A stretch of 20,000 nt of DNA from Cryptomeria japonica (GCF_030272615.1 NW_026728923.1:155001-175000); one strand, 5' to 3'. Shown: positions 1-9,804, counted from the stretch's first letter. Numbers and translations are program-made. Notes: generated by a model not told the origin, from the sequence alone.

Positions 1-770
1 CCCTAAGGTGAGCTTCTCCTCATAGGCAATTCCGCTCTTATCCGGTCACGTTTGTGTGCCCGAATTTCGCAAGGCAACCTCCATGGGACATGGAAAAGAC
101 TCGAGAAGAGAGCTCGCTCACGGGAGAGAGAAGCCAAGGAGACCACGAGAGTGCTGAGAGTGGGACAGCGCTGAATAGGCGGGAGAAGCCTGCGCGTATA
201 AACGGAGATATATATCCAATTGCAACGAAGGAACGTGCCAAAGATCGAGAACAATGGCAGAAATGCTAGTAACGTGCACTTCGGGACCAACGCATCACCG
301 GAAGACAACCGCCAAACATCGAAAGAGTCGCGATGCTCCGCAACCTACGTGCAAAGCGGTCGCACACCGGGTAAGGGAGTGAGAGCCCCAAACATAGCTG
401 GGCGAGGCGCTCACTCCGCTCTTTAATATCTCGTTAATACCGCCAAGGAAATGGCACAAGCACACACACACAAGCATCCTCGGAAGAGGACAGTTCGAGT
501 GACAGGTCAAATCCAAGAGTTCCGAAGACTACCTCCAGGAACAATCGGGAACAAGACCGATTACAAGTCGTCGAGTCTGTTACTGGGCGAACACGAGATG
601 CGCACAGGAAATCGATCAGCCCTCACAATGGCCCAAGGCCAGAGATCGGACTGCTACGATTTACCCCAACAATCATCGTGCCACTCTTCGCAGAGAGGTG
701 ATAGACGCCAACGAGCCCGCGCATAGCAATCGAGGTGTAAAAAGGGCGTTGAAGGCAGGAAGCCTGGACG
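1..770. other. Unrecognised non-repetitive sequence
   Basis: No gene, RNA or repeat was recognised. The sequence has mixed composition, with short open frames only. It does not contain the conserved 5' end of 18S on either strand. If the 35S unit runs leftward, this would be ETS closest to 18S. A short CA-rich stretch lies near 460-475. Confidence 0.4.
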
Positions 771-1410
771 AAAGAGGCTACGAGGTCACCTCGAAGCGGT
801 CTAAGAATCGGGCGCACTTGGGGCGACTACCAGTGCCAACCCCTTATCCCGCGGTGCGTCCGACACACAGAAATTTCCAAGGCGGCCAAGGAGCCTCCCC
901 GCATAGCAATCGGGGTGTGAGGTTACGGATGCAGCATTGATAGCAATCGAGGTGGGAGGCGAAGGATGCAGAAGTGAGAGCCGAGGGATGTAGCAGAGAT
1001 AGCAATCGGGGTGTGTGATGCAGAAGAGATAGCAATCGAGGTGTGCGGTGGGAAGGGCCCAGCAGCCAGAATGCATGAAGCGACGGATGAAGCAGTGATG
1101 ACAACCGGGCTGTGAGGAGAGGAGGGATGCAGCCAAGAAAGCAATCAGGGCTCGAGGCAAGGGATGCATCAAGGATAGCAATCATGTTGTGAGGCGAGAT
1201 TCCAAAGGCTAAACGTGAGAGGCTGCAGGGTCGACTCAGAGAGGTCTATGCATGTGAGAGGCTGAAAGCAAGGTCAACTCGGAGCGGTCTATGCATCGGG
1301 CGCGCTTGGGGCGACTACCAGTGCCAACCCCTTATCCCGCGACGCGTCCGACAAAGAGAACGTTCCAAGGCGGCAGAGGAGGTTACCAGCCGAAGGATGC
1401 AGTAGCAATA
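771..1410. repeat. Decayed and rearranged 188-bp repeat units
   Basis: Two degenerate copies of the 188-bp unit can be read at about 780-930 and 1235-1380; both keep the block GGGCGACTACCAGTGCCAAC followed by CCCTTATCCCGCG. Between them, 920-1200 is a local amplification of the sub-motif AGCAATCGGGGTGYGAGG plus GGATGC, spaced irregularly with many changes. This is the eroded left edge of the array that follows. Confidence 0.8.
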
Positions 1411-4400
1411 ACAGGTATAGTTCCGCGGCGGCCGAGAAGACTCACCGCATAGGAATCGGGATGCGAGGCGAGGGATGCGGCGGGAAGGCCCCGACGGCTA
1501 AACGGAAGAGGCTGCAGGGCCGCCTCGGAATGGTCCAAGCATCGGACGCGATTGGGACGACTACCAGTGCCAACCCCTTATCCCGCGATGCGTCCGATAC
1601 ACAGATAGTTCCAAGGCGGCCGAGGAGCCTCACCGCATATCAATCGGGGTGCGAGGCGAGGGATGGGGCGGGAAGGCCCCAACGGCTAGACGGAAGAGGC
1701 TTCAGGGCCACCTCGGAATGCTCCAAGCATCGGACGCGCTTGGGGCGACTACCAGTGCCAACCCCTTATCCCGCGATGCGTCCGATACACAGATGGTTCC
1801 AAGGCGGCCGAGGAGCCTCACCGCATAGCAATCGGGGGTGCGAGGCGAGGGATGGGGCGGGAAGGCCCCAACGGCTAGACGGAAGAGGCTTCAGGGCCGC
1901 CTCGGAATGGTCCAAGCATCGGACGCGCTTGGGGCGACTACCAGTGACAACCCCTCATCCCGCGATGCGTCCGATACGAAGATGGTTCCAAGGCGGCCGA
2001 GGAGCCTCACCGCATAGCAATCGGGGTGCGAGGTGGGGGATGCGGCGAGATGGCCCCAACGGCTAGACGGAAGAGGCCACAGGGCCGCGTCGGAATAGTC
2101 CAAGCATCGGACGCGCTTGGGGCGACTACCAGTGACAACCCCTTATCCCGCGATGCGTCCGATACGAAGATAGTTCCAAGGCGGCCGAGGAGCCTCACCG
2201 CATAGCAATCCGGGTGCGAGGTGGGGGATGCGGCGAGATGGCCCCAACGGCTAGACGGAAGAGGCTGCAGGGCCGCCTCGGAATAGTCCAAGCATCGGAC
2301 GCGCTTGGGGCGACTACCAGTGACAACCCCTTATCCCGCGATGCTTCCGATACGAAGACAGTTCCAAGGCGGCCGAGGAGCCTCACCGCATAGCAATGGG
2401 GGTGCGAGGTGAGGGATGCGGCGAGATGGCCCCAACGGCTAGACGGAAGAGGCCACAGGGCCGCCTCGGAATAGTCCAAGCATCGGACGCGCTTGGGGCG
2501 ACTACCAGTGACAACCCCTTATCCCGCGATGCATCCGATACGAAGATAGTTCCCAGGCGGCCGAGGAGCCTCACCGCATAGCAATCGGGGTGCGAGGCGA
2601 GGGATGCGGCGAGATGGCCCCAAAGGGTAGACGGAAGAGGCTGCGGGGCCGCCTCGGAATAGTCCAAGCATCGAACGCGCTTGGGGCGACTACCACTGCC
2701 AACCCCTTATCCCGCGATGCGTCCGATACACAGATAGTTCCGAGGCGGCCGAGGAGCTGGGGGATGCGGCGAGATGGCCCCAACGGCTAGACGGAAGAGG
2801 CTGCAGGGCCGCCTCGGAATAGTCCAAGCATCGGACGCGCTTGGGGCGACTACCAGTGACAACCCCTTATCCCGCGATGCGTCCGATACACAGATAGTTC
2901 CGAGGCGGCCAAGGAGCCTCACCGCATAGCAATCGTGGTGCGAGGTGGGGGATGCAGCGAGATGGCCCCAACGGCTAGACGGAAGAGGCTGCAGGGCCGC
3001 CTCGGAATGGTCCAAGCATCGGACGCGCTTGGGGCGACTACCACTGCCAACCCCTTATCCCGCGATGCGTCCGATACACAGATAGTTCCAAGGCGGCCGA
3101 GGAGCCTCACCGAATAGCAATCGGGGTGCGAGGCGAGGGATGCGGCGAGAAAGCCCCAACGGCTAGAGGGAAGAGGCTTCAGGTCCGCCTCGGAATGGTC
3201 CAAGCATCGGACGCGCTTGGGGCGACTACCAGTGACAACCCCTTATCCCGCGACGCGTCCGATACACAGATAGTTCCAAGGCGGCCGAGGAGCCTCACCG
3301 CATAGCAATCGGGGTGCGAGGCGAGGGATGCGGCGAGAAGGACCCAACGGCTAGACGGAAGAGGCTTCAGGGCCGCCTCGGAATGGTCCAAGCATCGGAC
3401 GCGCTTGGGGCGACTACCAGTGACAACCCCTTATCCCGCGACGCGTCCGATACACAGATAGTTCCAAGGCGGCCGAGGAGCCTCACCGCATAGCAATCGG
3501 GGTGCGAGGCGAGGGATGCGGCGAGAAGGACCCAACGGCTAGACGGAAGAGGCTTCAGGTCCGCCTCGGAATGGTCCAAGCATCGGACGCGCTTGGGGCG
3601 ACTACCAGTGACAACCCCTTATCCCGCGACGCGTCCGATACACAGATAGTTCCAAGGCGGCCGAGGAGCCTCACCGCATAGCAATCGGGGTGCGAGGCGA
3701 GGGATGCGGCGAGAAGGACCCAACGGCTAGACGGAAGAGGCTTCAGGGCCGCCTCGGAATGGTCCAAGCATCGGACGCGCTTGGGGCGACTACCAGTGAC
3801 AACCCCTTATCCCGCGATGCGTCCGATACACAGATAGTTCCAAGGCGGCCGAGGAGCCTCACCGCATAGCAATCGGGGTGCGAGGCGAGGGATGCGGCGA
3901 GAAGGACCCAACGGCTAGACGGAAGAGGCTTCAGGGCCGCCTCGGAATGGTCCAAGCATCGGACGCGCTTGGGGCGACTACCAGTGACAACCCCTTATCC
4001 CGCGACGCGTCCGATACACAGATAGTTCCAAGGCGGCCGAGGAGCCTCACCGCATAGCAATCGGGGTGCGAGGCGAGGGATGCGGCAAGAAGGACCCAAC
4101 GGCTAGACGGAAGAGGCTTCAGGGCCGCCTCGGAATGGTCCAAGCATCGGACGCGCTTGGGGCGACTACCAGTGACAACCCCTTATCCCGCGACGCGTCC
4201 GATACACAGATAGTTCCAAGGCGGCCGAGGAGCCTCACCGCATAGCAATCGGGGTGCGAGGCGAGGGATGCGGCGAGAAGGACCCAACGGCTAGACGGAA
4301 GAGGCTTCAGGTCCGCCTCGGAATGGTCCAAGCATCGGACGCGCTTGGGGCGACTACCAGTGACAACCCCTTATCCCGCGACGCGTCCGATACACAGATA

Positions 4401-6142
4401 GTTCCAAGGCGGCCGAGGAGCCTCACCGCATAGCAATCGGGGTGCGAGGCGAGGGATGCGGCGAGAAGGACCCAACGGCTAGACGGAAGAGGCTTCAGGG
4501 CCGCCTCGGAATGGTCCAAGCATCGGACGCGCTTGGGGCGACTACCAGTGACAACCCCTTATCCCGCGACGCGTCCGATACACAGATAGTTCCAAGGCGG
4601 CCGAGGAGCCTCACCGCATAGCAATCGGGGTGCGAGGCGAGGGATGCGGCGAGAAGGACCCAACGGCTAGACGGAAGAGGCTTCAGGGCCGCCTCGGAAT
4701 GGTCCAAGCATCGGACGCGCTTGGGGCGACTACCAGTGACAACCCCTTATCCCGCGATGCGTCCGATACACAGATAGTTCCAAGGCGGCCGAGGAGCCTC
4801 ACCGCATAGCAATCGGGGTGCGAGGCGAGGGATGCGGCGAGAAGGACCCAACGGCTAGACGGAAGAGGCTTCAGGGCCGCCTCGGAATGGTCCAAGCATC
4901 GGACGCGCTTGGGGCGACTACCAGTGACAACCCCTTATCCCGCGACGCGTCCGATACACAGATAGTTCCAAGGCGGCCGAGGAGCCTCACCGCATAGCAA
5001 TCGGGGTGCGAGGCGAGGGATGCGGCGAGAAGGACCCAACGGCTAGACGGAAGAGGCTTCAGGGCCGCCTCGGAATGGTCCAAGCATCGGACGCGCTTGG
5101 GGCGACTACCAGTGACAACCCCTTATCCCGCGACGCGTCCGATACACAGATAGTTCCAAGGCGGCCGAGGAGCCTCACCGCATAGCAATCGGGGTGCGAG
5201 GCGAGGGATGCGGCGAGAAGGACCCAACGGCTAGACGGAAGAGGCTTCAGGGCCGCCTCGGAATGGTCCAAGCATCGGACGCGCTTGGGGCGACTACCAG
5301 TGACAACCCCTTATCCCGCGACGCGTCCGATACACAGATAGTTCCAAGGCGGCCGAGGAGCCTCACCGCATAGCAATCGGGGTGCGAGGCGAGGGATGCG
5401 GCGAGAAGGACCCAACGGCTAGACGGAAGAGGCTTCAGGGCCGCCTGGGAATGGTCCATGCATCGCACGCGCTTGGGGCGACTACCAGTGACAACCCCTT
5501 ATCCCGCGACGCGTCCGATACACAGATAGTTCCAAGGCGGCCGAGGAGCCTCACCGCATAGCAATCGGGGTGCGAGGCGAGGGATGCGGCGAGAAGGACC
5601 CAACGGCTAGACGGAAGAGGCTTCAGGGCCGCCTCGGAATGGTCCAAGCATCGGACGCGCTTGGGGCGACTACCAGTGACAACCCCTTATCCCGCGACGC
5701 GTCCGATACACAGATAGTTCCAAGGCGGCCGAGGAGCCTCACCGCATAGCAATCGGGGTGCGAGTCGAGGGATGCGGCGAGAAGGACCCAACGGCTAGAC
5801 GGAAGAGGCTTCAGGGCCGCCTCGGAATGGTCCAAGCATCGGACGCGCTTGGGGCGACTACCAGTGACAACCCCTTATCCCGCGATGCGTCTGATACACA
5901 GATAGTTCCAAGGCGGCCGAGGAGCCTCACCGCATAGCAATCGGGGTGCGAGGCAAGGGATGCGGCGAGAAGGACCCAACGGCTAGACGGAAGAGGCTTC
6001 AGGGCCGCCTCGGAATGGTCCAAGCATCGGACGCGCTTGGGGCGACTACCGTTGCCAACCCCTTATCCCGCGATGCGTCTGATACACAGATAGTTCCGAG
6101 GCGGCCGAGGAGCCTCACCGCATAGCAATCGGGTTGCGAGGC
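1411..6142. repeat. 188-bp tandem repeat array (about 24 full units plus a partial)
   Basis: The landmark CCTCGGAATGGTCCAAGC recurs every 188 bp: 1523, 1711, 1900 (one extra G), 2088, 2276, 2464, 2652, 2812 (a 28-bp deletion), 3000, 3188, and then strictly every 188 bp to 6008, 25 landmarks in all. Units from about 3188 to 5820 are almost identical. Units left of 3000 carry many private changes, so the right and centre have been homogenised more recently. Each unit contains nested inverted repeats: for example 3371-3381 with 3464-3474 (11 bp), and inside it 3394-3403 with 3442-3451 (10 bp, perfect). The recurring 70-residue open frame on the - strand is a product of the repeat and not a gene. 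In the inferred 35S orientation this lies in the 5' ETS. Confidence 0.95.
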
Positions 6143-6380
6143 AGATTATTGGGAAGGGAACCCCCTGGGATGCGGCTCAAGCAGTGCCCAAAGGGACTGG
6201 AATGCGGAATCACATCGAGAGACCCAAATGCTATACGAGGGCTCAAATCGAATTATCGATTTGGCCACGACATGGACGCATCGGAACGACTACCTTTGCC
6301 GAACCACTCGCAATTGCATCCATACCGAAACCAATAGACATTTCCGTTAGAGCCCTCGCATAGCATTCGGGAATCTCGCA

Positions 6381-6470
6381 TGCCCCTCTAAATCGACCAA
6401 TGCTGGCGCTCAACGAAAATCCGAGCGCTACCACCGTTCGAGCGCCAGCATTGGTCGAGTTAGAGGGGCA
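6381..6470 (-). promoter_or_regulatory. Large fold-back downstream of P1 (31-bp arms)
   Basis: Arms 6381-6411 and 6440-6470 are complementary over 31 bp with a single mismatch, around a 28-nt loop. The core pair is CGACCAATGCTGGCGCT with AGCGCCAGCATTGGTCG. In the inferred transcript it covers about +30 to +120, immediately after the start-site hairpin. It could act on Pol I pausing, early pre-rRNA processing or chromatin; all of these are inference. Confidence 0.85.
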
Positions 6471-6492
6471 CGGGGGAGAATGCTCCAGTCAA

Positions 6493-6526
6493 CACCTCCC
6501 CTATATAAGTTATTTGTCCGATTCTC
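6493..6526 (-). promoter_or_regulatory. Pol I-type promoter core P1 (candidate 35S gene promoter)
   Basis: On the - strand it reads CTTATATAGGGGAGGTG, matching the plant Pol I core form (TATATA, optional A/G, then Gs, with the start at or beside the first G). The start would be near 6500 with transcription leftward. The upstream side (GAGAATCGGACAAATAACTT) is conserved in all 13 copies. It is the leftmost core and so the best candidate for the gene promoter. GGGGAG at the start can pair with 6473-6478, and a large fold-back follows at 6470-6381. Confidence 0.75.
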
Positions 6527-6865
6527 GCACAACCGTAGTCTGCCTCGTCGAATCAAACAACGGTCCCAGATTCCGACTTCCGTTCCGTAGAGACCCAAAA
6601 GCTAGATGGAGGCTCGCAAGAAAGAGAGTCGGCGCATAGCAATCGGGTTTCTCGAACGTTTAGGGACCGAGCTCACTTGCGGATAGGGCAAAATCCGCCA
6701 AGCAACCCAAAAGCTAGACGGGGGCTCGAATCGAATCGCCTAGGCGGCCACAACAACGACGTGTTGGATCGACTACCAGTGCCAAACCATTCAGCAAGAC
6801 TAGTCTGTGTCGAGGCCGGATAGAGATTCTCAGAGAGCGCCCGTATAGCATTTAGGAGACCTGCC

Positions 6866-6960
6866 GCGTCCCTCACACTCGACAAATGGTGGTGCACGTT
6901 TATAAATCCGAGCGATCCCAACCCTTTCAAGCACCAACATCGGTCGAGATAGAGGGGCAC
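6866..6960 (-). promoter_or_regulatory. Decayed fold-back downstream of P2
   Basis: The homologous position in the P2 unit (arms about 6866-6896 and 6930-6960) keeps roughly 22 of 31 pairs. The inner stem is GGTGC/GCACC where P1 has GGCGC/GCGCC, a paired change. Confidence 0.6.
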
Positions 6961-6982
6961 GGAGGGGGCTGCGTGAGACAAC

Positions 6983-7016
6983 ACAGTCCCCTATATAAGT
7001 TATTTGTCCGATTCTC
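6983..7016 (-). promoter_or_regulatory. Pol I-type promoter core P2
   Basis: Same core 490 bp right of P1, but the first transcribed bases would be GGGGACTG instead of GGGGAGGTG. The downstream partner segment has also changed (GGGGGCT at 6964-6970), so pairing is mostly kept with one mismatch. The upstream block GAGAATCGGACAAATAACTT is intact. Confidence 0.65.
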
Positions 7017-7305
7017 ACACATCCGAAGAATGGTCATCAAATCGGACAACAGCCCAAACTTCCGACTTCCGTCCCAGAAAGCCCAAGAGCTATCTAAAAC
7101 GTTCATGGCCGGAACTCGATCGCGGCTATACCAGTCCGCCAAGCAACCCAAAAGCTAGACTGGAGCTCTAGTCGAATCACCTCTGTGGCCATTGCAAGGA
7201 CGTGTTGGAGCGACTACCATTGCCGAACCATTCCGCAGGTCGAGTCCATACCAAGGCCGCATAGAGATTCACGATGAGCTCCTGCATAGCAATCAGGAGA
7301 CTTGC

Positions 7306-7400
7306 CGTGTCCATCACAATCGATAAATCCTGGTGCAAGATTTTTGCATCCGAGCGCTCCAACCAGTCGAGCACCAGCATCAATCGACATAAACGGGCAC
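7306..7400 (-). promoter_or_regulatory. Decayed fold-back downstream of P3
   Basis: Arms about 7306-7336 and 7369-7400 keep roughly 20 of 31 pairs. The outer core stem is CGAT/ATCG where P1 has CGAC/GTCG, and the inner stem is CTGGTGC/GCACCAG; both are paired changes relative to P1. Confidence 0.55.
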
Positions 7401-7423
7401 GGGGGGAGGATGCTCGAGAACAC

Positions 7424-7457
7424 TACCTCCCCTATATAAGTTATTTGTCCGATTCTC
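7424..7457 (-). promoter_or_regulatory. Pol I-type promoter core P3
   Basis: Core TTATATAGGGGAGGTAG, 441 bp right of P2, with the same upstream block. The start-site segment (7426-7432) pairs perfectly over 7 bp with 7403-7409. A decayed large fold-back lies at 7400-7306. Confidence 0.68.
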
Positions 7458-7573
7458 AAGCAGCCGAAGTCTGGTCATCGAATCGGGTCAAAGACCACAA
7501 CTTCCGACTTTACCCACAATGCAAGTCATCGAATCGAACATCGGCCCCCGAGTCGGACTCCATGCGTATGTCA

Positions 7574-7910
7574 GGTCATCGGACCCAAATTCCGCCTTCC
7601 TGCGCATGGCGGGCCATCAATATCAACTCGGTCATCGGACCCAAACTCCGCCTTTCTGCGCATGGCACGCCTTCAAATCGGTCATCGGACCCAAATTCCG
7701 CCTTCCTGTGCATGGCGGGCCATCAACATCAACTCGGTCATCGGACCCAAATTCCGCCTTTCTGCGCATGGCACGCCATCAACTCGGTCATCGGACCCAA
7801 ATTCCGCCTTCCTGCGCATGGCAGGTCATCGGACACAAATTCAGACCTCGCCAATATGCCTACGTATCGAATCGGTCATCGGACCCAACTTCCGACTTCA
7901 TCCATACTGT
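7574..7910. repeat. Short 50/56-bp array (GGTCATCGGACCCAAATTCC)
   Basis: GGTCATCGGA starts at 7574, 7630, 7680, 7736, 7786, 7824 and 7874. Spacings are 56, 50, 56, 50, 38, 50, so a 106-bp dimer repeats twice before the pattern breaks. The same motif is part of each 311-bp unit, so this is a local expansion at that unit's edge. Confidence 0.9.
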
Positions 7911-7968
7911 AGGGTCTTTGAGGTTGGCGCGGTGCGCTCAACCCGGGGAGTCGACCCATCGAAGCATA

Positions 7969-8002
7969 CACCTCCCCTATATAAGCTATTTGTCCGATTC
8001 CC
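7969..8002 (-). promoter_or_regulatory. Pol I-type spacer promoter P4 (311-bp class)
   Basis: Core CTTATATAGGGGAGGTG; the upstream block has GGGAATCGGACAAATAGCTT, the class-specific variant. The start-proximal segment 7972-7977 pairs with 7945-7950. First member of the 311-bp series. Confidence 0.68.
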
Positions 8003-8279
8003 ACACCTGTGTAGTTTGCACCTCTGACCAGGACATCGACCCCAACTTCCGAACTCGACTGCAACGACGGCACCAGCGCCTTGGTGCGCACCTTGCGACG
8101 CACAGTCCCAACATTCGCCTTCCTGCACATGGCAGGTCATCGGACCCAAATTCCGACCTCGCGAGTATGCCTACATATCGAATCGGTCATCGGACACAAC
8201 TTCCGACTTCATCCATACCGTAGGGTCTTTGAGGTTGGCGCGGTGCGCTCAACCCGGGGAGTCGACCCAACGAAGCATA

Positions 8280-8313
8280 CACCTCCCCTATATAAGCTAT
8301 TTGTCCGATTCCC
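8280..8313 (-). promoter_or_regulatory. Pol I-type spacer promoter P5 (311-bp class)
   Basis: Same as P4, exactly 311 bp to the right, with core and upstream block unchanged. Confidence 0.68.
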
Positions 8314-8590
8314 ACACCTGTGTAGTTTGCACCTCCGATCAGGACATCGACCCCAACTTCCGAACTCGCCTGCAACGACCGAACCAGCGCCTTGGTGCGC
8401 ACCTTGCAACGCACAGTGCCAACATTCGCCTTCCTGCACATGGCAGGTCATCGGACCCAAATTCCGACCTCGCGAGTATGCCTACATATCGAATCGGTCA
8501 TCGGACCCAACTTCCGACTTCATCCATACCGTAGGGTCTTTGAGGTTGGCGCGGTGCGCTCAACCCGGGGAGTCGACCCAACGAAGCATA

Positions 8591-8624
8591 CACCTCCCCT
8601 ATATAAGCTATTTGTCCGATTCCC
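8591..8624 (-). promoter_or_regulatory. Pol I-type spacer promoter P6 (311-bp class)
   Basis: Third of the series, 311 bp from P5, with core and upstream block unchanged. Confidence 0.68.
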
Positions 8625-8901
8625 ACACCTGTGTAGCTTGCACCTCCGATCAGGACATCGACCCCAACTTCCGAACTCGACTAAAAAGACCGCACCAGCA
8701 CCTTGGTGTGCACCTTGCAACGCACAGTGCCAACATTCGCCTTCCTGCACATGGCAGGTCATCGGACCCAAATTCCGACCTCATGAGCATACCTACTAAT
8801 CGAATCGGTCATCGGACCCAACTTCCGACTTCATCCATACCGTAGGGTCTTTGAGGTTGGCGCGGTGCGCTCAACCTGGGGAGTCGACCCATCGAAGCAT
8901 A

Positions 8902-8935
8902 CACCTCCCCTATATAAGCTATTTGTCCGATTCCG
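8902..8935 (-). promoter_or_regulatory. Pol I-type spacer promoter P7 (311-bp class)
   Basis: Fourth of the series, 311 bp from P6, with GTCGGAATCGG just upstream (small change from P6). Its own unit is cut at about 9024 by the 38/52-bp fold-back array. Confidence 0.68.
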
Positions 8936-9021
8936 ACACCTGTGTAGTTTGCACCTCCGCTCAGGACATCGACCCCAACTTCCGAACTCGCCTGCAACGA
9001 CCGAACCAGCGCCTTGGTGCG

Positions 9022-9645
9022 CACCAAAAGTGCGCACTTTTGGAGGGCACTTTTGTGCGCTCCAAAGGTGCGCACTTTTGGAGGGCACTTTTGTGCGCTC
9101 CAAAGGTGCGCACTTTTGGAGGGCACTTTTTGGAGGGCACTTTTGTGCGCTCCAAAGGTGCGCACTTTTGGAGGGCACTTTTTGGAGGGCACTTTTCTGC
9201 GCTCCAAAGGTGCGCACTTTTGGAGGGCACTTTTTGGAGGGCACTTTTCTGCGCTCCAAAGGTGCGCACTTTTGGAGGGCACTTTTTGGAGGGCACTTTT
9301 CTGCACTCCAAAGGTGCGCACTTTTGGAGGGCACTTTTTGGAGGGCACTTTTCTGCGCTCCAAAGGTGCGCACTTTTGGAGGGCACTTTTGTGCACTCCA
9401 AAGGTGCACACTTTTGGAGGGCACTTTTTGGAGGGCACTTTTCTGCACTCCAAAGGTGCGCACTTTTGGAGGGCACTTTTTGGAGGGCACTTTTGTGCGC
9501 TCCAAAGGTGCGCACTTTTGGAGGGCACTTTTTGGAGGGCACTTTTGTGCGCTCCAAAGGTGCGCACTTTTGGAGGGCACTTTTGTGCACTCCAAAGGTG
9601 CGCACTTTTGGAGGGCACTTTTCCTGCGCTCCAAAGGTGCACACC
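9022..9645. repeat. 38/52-bp fold-back tandem array
   Basis: The unit start GGTGCGCACTTTTGGAGG (or close variant) is at 9029, 9067, 9105, 9157, 9209, 9261, 9313, 9365, 9403, 9455, 9507, 9559, 9597 and 9636. Steps are 38 or 52 bp (one 39); the longer form has an extra 14 bp, TGGAGGGCACTTTT, duplicated in place. In the 38-bp form TTTGGAG and CTCCAAA flank GCAC-TTTT-GTGC, giving a compact hairpin with a four-base loop. It has no stop codon in several frames on both strands, hence long spurious open frames. Confidence 0.93.
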
Positions 9646-9770
9646 TAGGTGAGCACCTTCGACCACACCTTGTAGCACACCAAACTCTGACTTTCGACTT
9701 CATCCGCAATGCAGGGTCTTTGAGGTTGGCGCAATGCGCACAACCAGGGGAGTCGACCCATCAAACCCAA

Positions 9771-9804
9771 CACCTCCCCTATATAAGCTATTTGTCTGAT
9801 TCTC
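9771..9804 (-). promoter_or_regulatory. Pol I-type spacer promoter P8 (157-bp class)
   Basis: Core CTTATATAGGGGAGGTG with upstream GAGAATCAGACAAATAGC (one change, CGG to CAG). It is 869 bp from P7 because the fold-back array lies between. CTCCCCT at 9774-9780 pairs perfectly with AGGGGAG at 9746-9752. Confidence 0.68.

Larger units (their letters stand above)
1..6500 (-). other. Putative 35S pre-rRNA 5' external transcribed spacer (ETS)
   Basis: This is an inference from promoter direction. The Pol I-type cores read leftward, and the one nearest the left edge (P1, core near 6500) would be the gene promoter, so sequence to its left would be 5' ETS leading to 18S beyond the window. No start of 18S is seen, so the ETS would be at least 6.5 kb, most of it the 188-bp array. 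Repeats inside plant ETS are common, but this would be long. Alternatively, the true gene promoter may lie left of the window, making this ordinary spacer. Confidence 0.45.
6143..7560 (-). repeat. Three diverged promoter-bearing units (about 441-490 bp)
   Basis: Three old tandem copies, recognised by ordered landmarks on the + strand: a CCCAAAAGCTAGA block (variant at about 6215; 6704; 7144), an AATCG/GGCC block, CGACTACC-TGCC followed by AACCATTC or a close variant, a GCATAGCA block, a large inverted repeat, and then the Pol I-type core. Landmark spacing of about 489 and 440 matches the promoter spacing of 490 and 441. The units are clearly more diverged from each other than the 311-bp and 157-bp units to the right, which makes them the oldest promoter family here. 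Confidence 0.8.
7821..9024. repeat. 311-bp tandem units carrying P4-P7
   Basis: Units start at GCAGGTCATCGGA: 7821, 8132, 8443, 8754; the fourth is cut after about 270 bp by the next array. Each contains a GGTCATCGG pair, CTTCATCCATACCGTAGGG, TCTTTGAGGTTGGCGCGGTG, the promoter core, and a TTGCACCTCCG/ATCGACCCC segment. They are very similar, so amplification is recent. Confidence 0.92.

Noticed and set aside
1-6. CCCTAA at the window start as telomeric repeat
   Set aside because: A single occurrence with no tandem CCCTAAA; chance at a window edge.
1-770. 5' end of 18S rRNA on either strand
   Set aside because: I looked for the conserved 18S start and its reverse complement and did not find them.
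3179-6023. Recurring 70-codon frame on the - strand (MDHSEAALKPLPSSRW and so on)
   Set aside because: One copy per 188-bp unit, created by the tandem repeat. It has no similarity I recognise and no sign of selection at codon level.
1411-6142. CRISPR array or plasmid iterons
   Set aside because: The units are contiguous with no unique spacers, 188 bp long, and sit next to plant 5S rRNA genes.
9022-9645. CRISPR-like 38-bp repeats with 14-bp spacers
   Set aside because: The extra 14 bp is the same sequence each time, a duplication of part of the repeat, so it is not a spacer.
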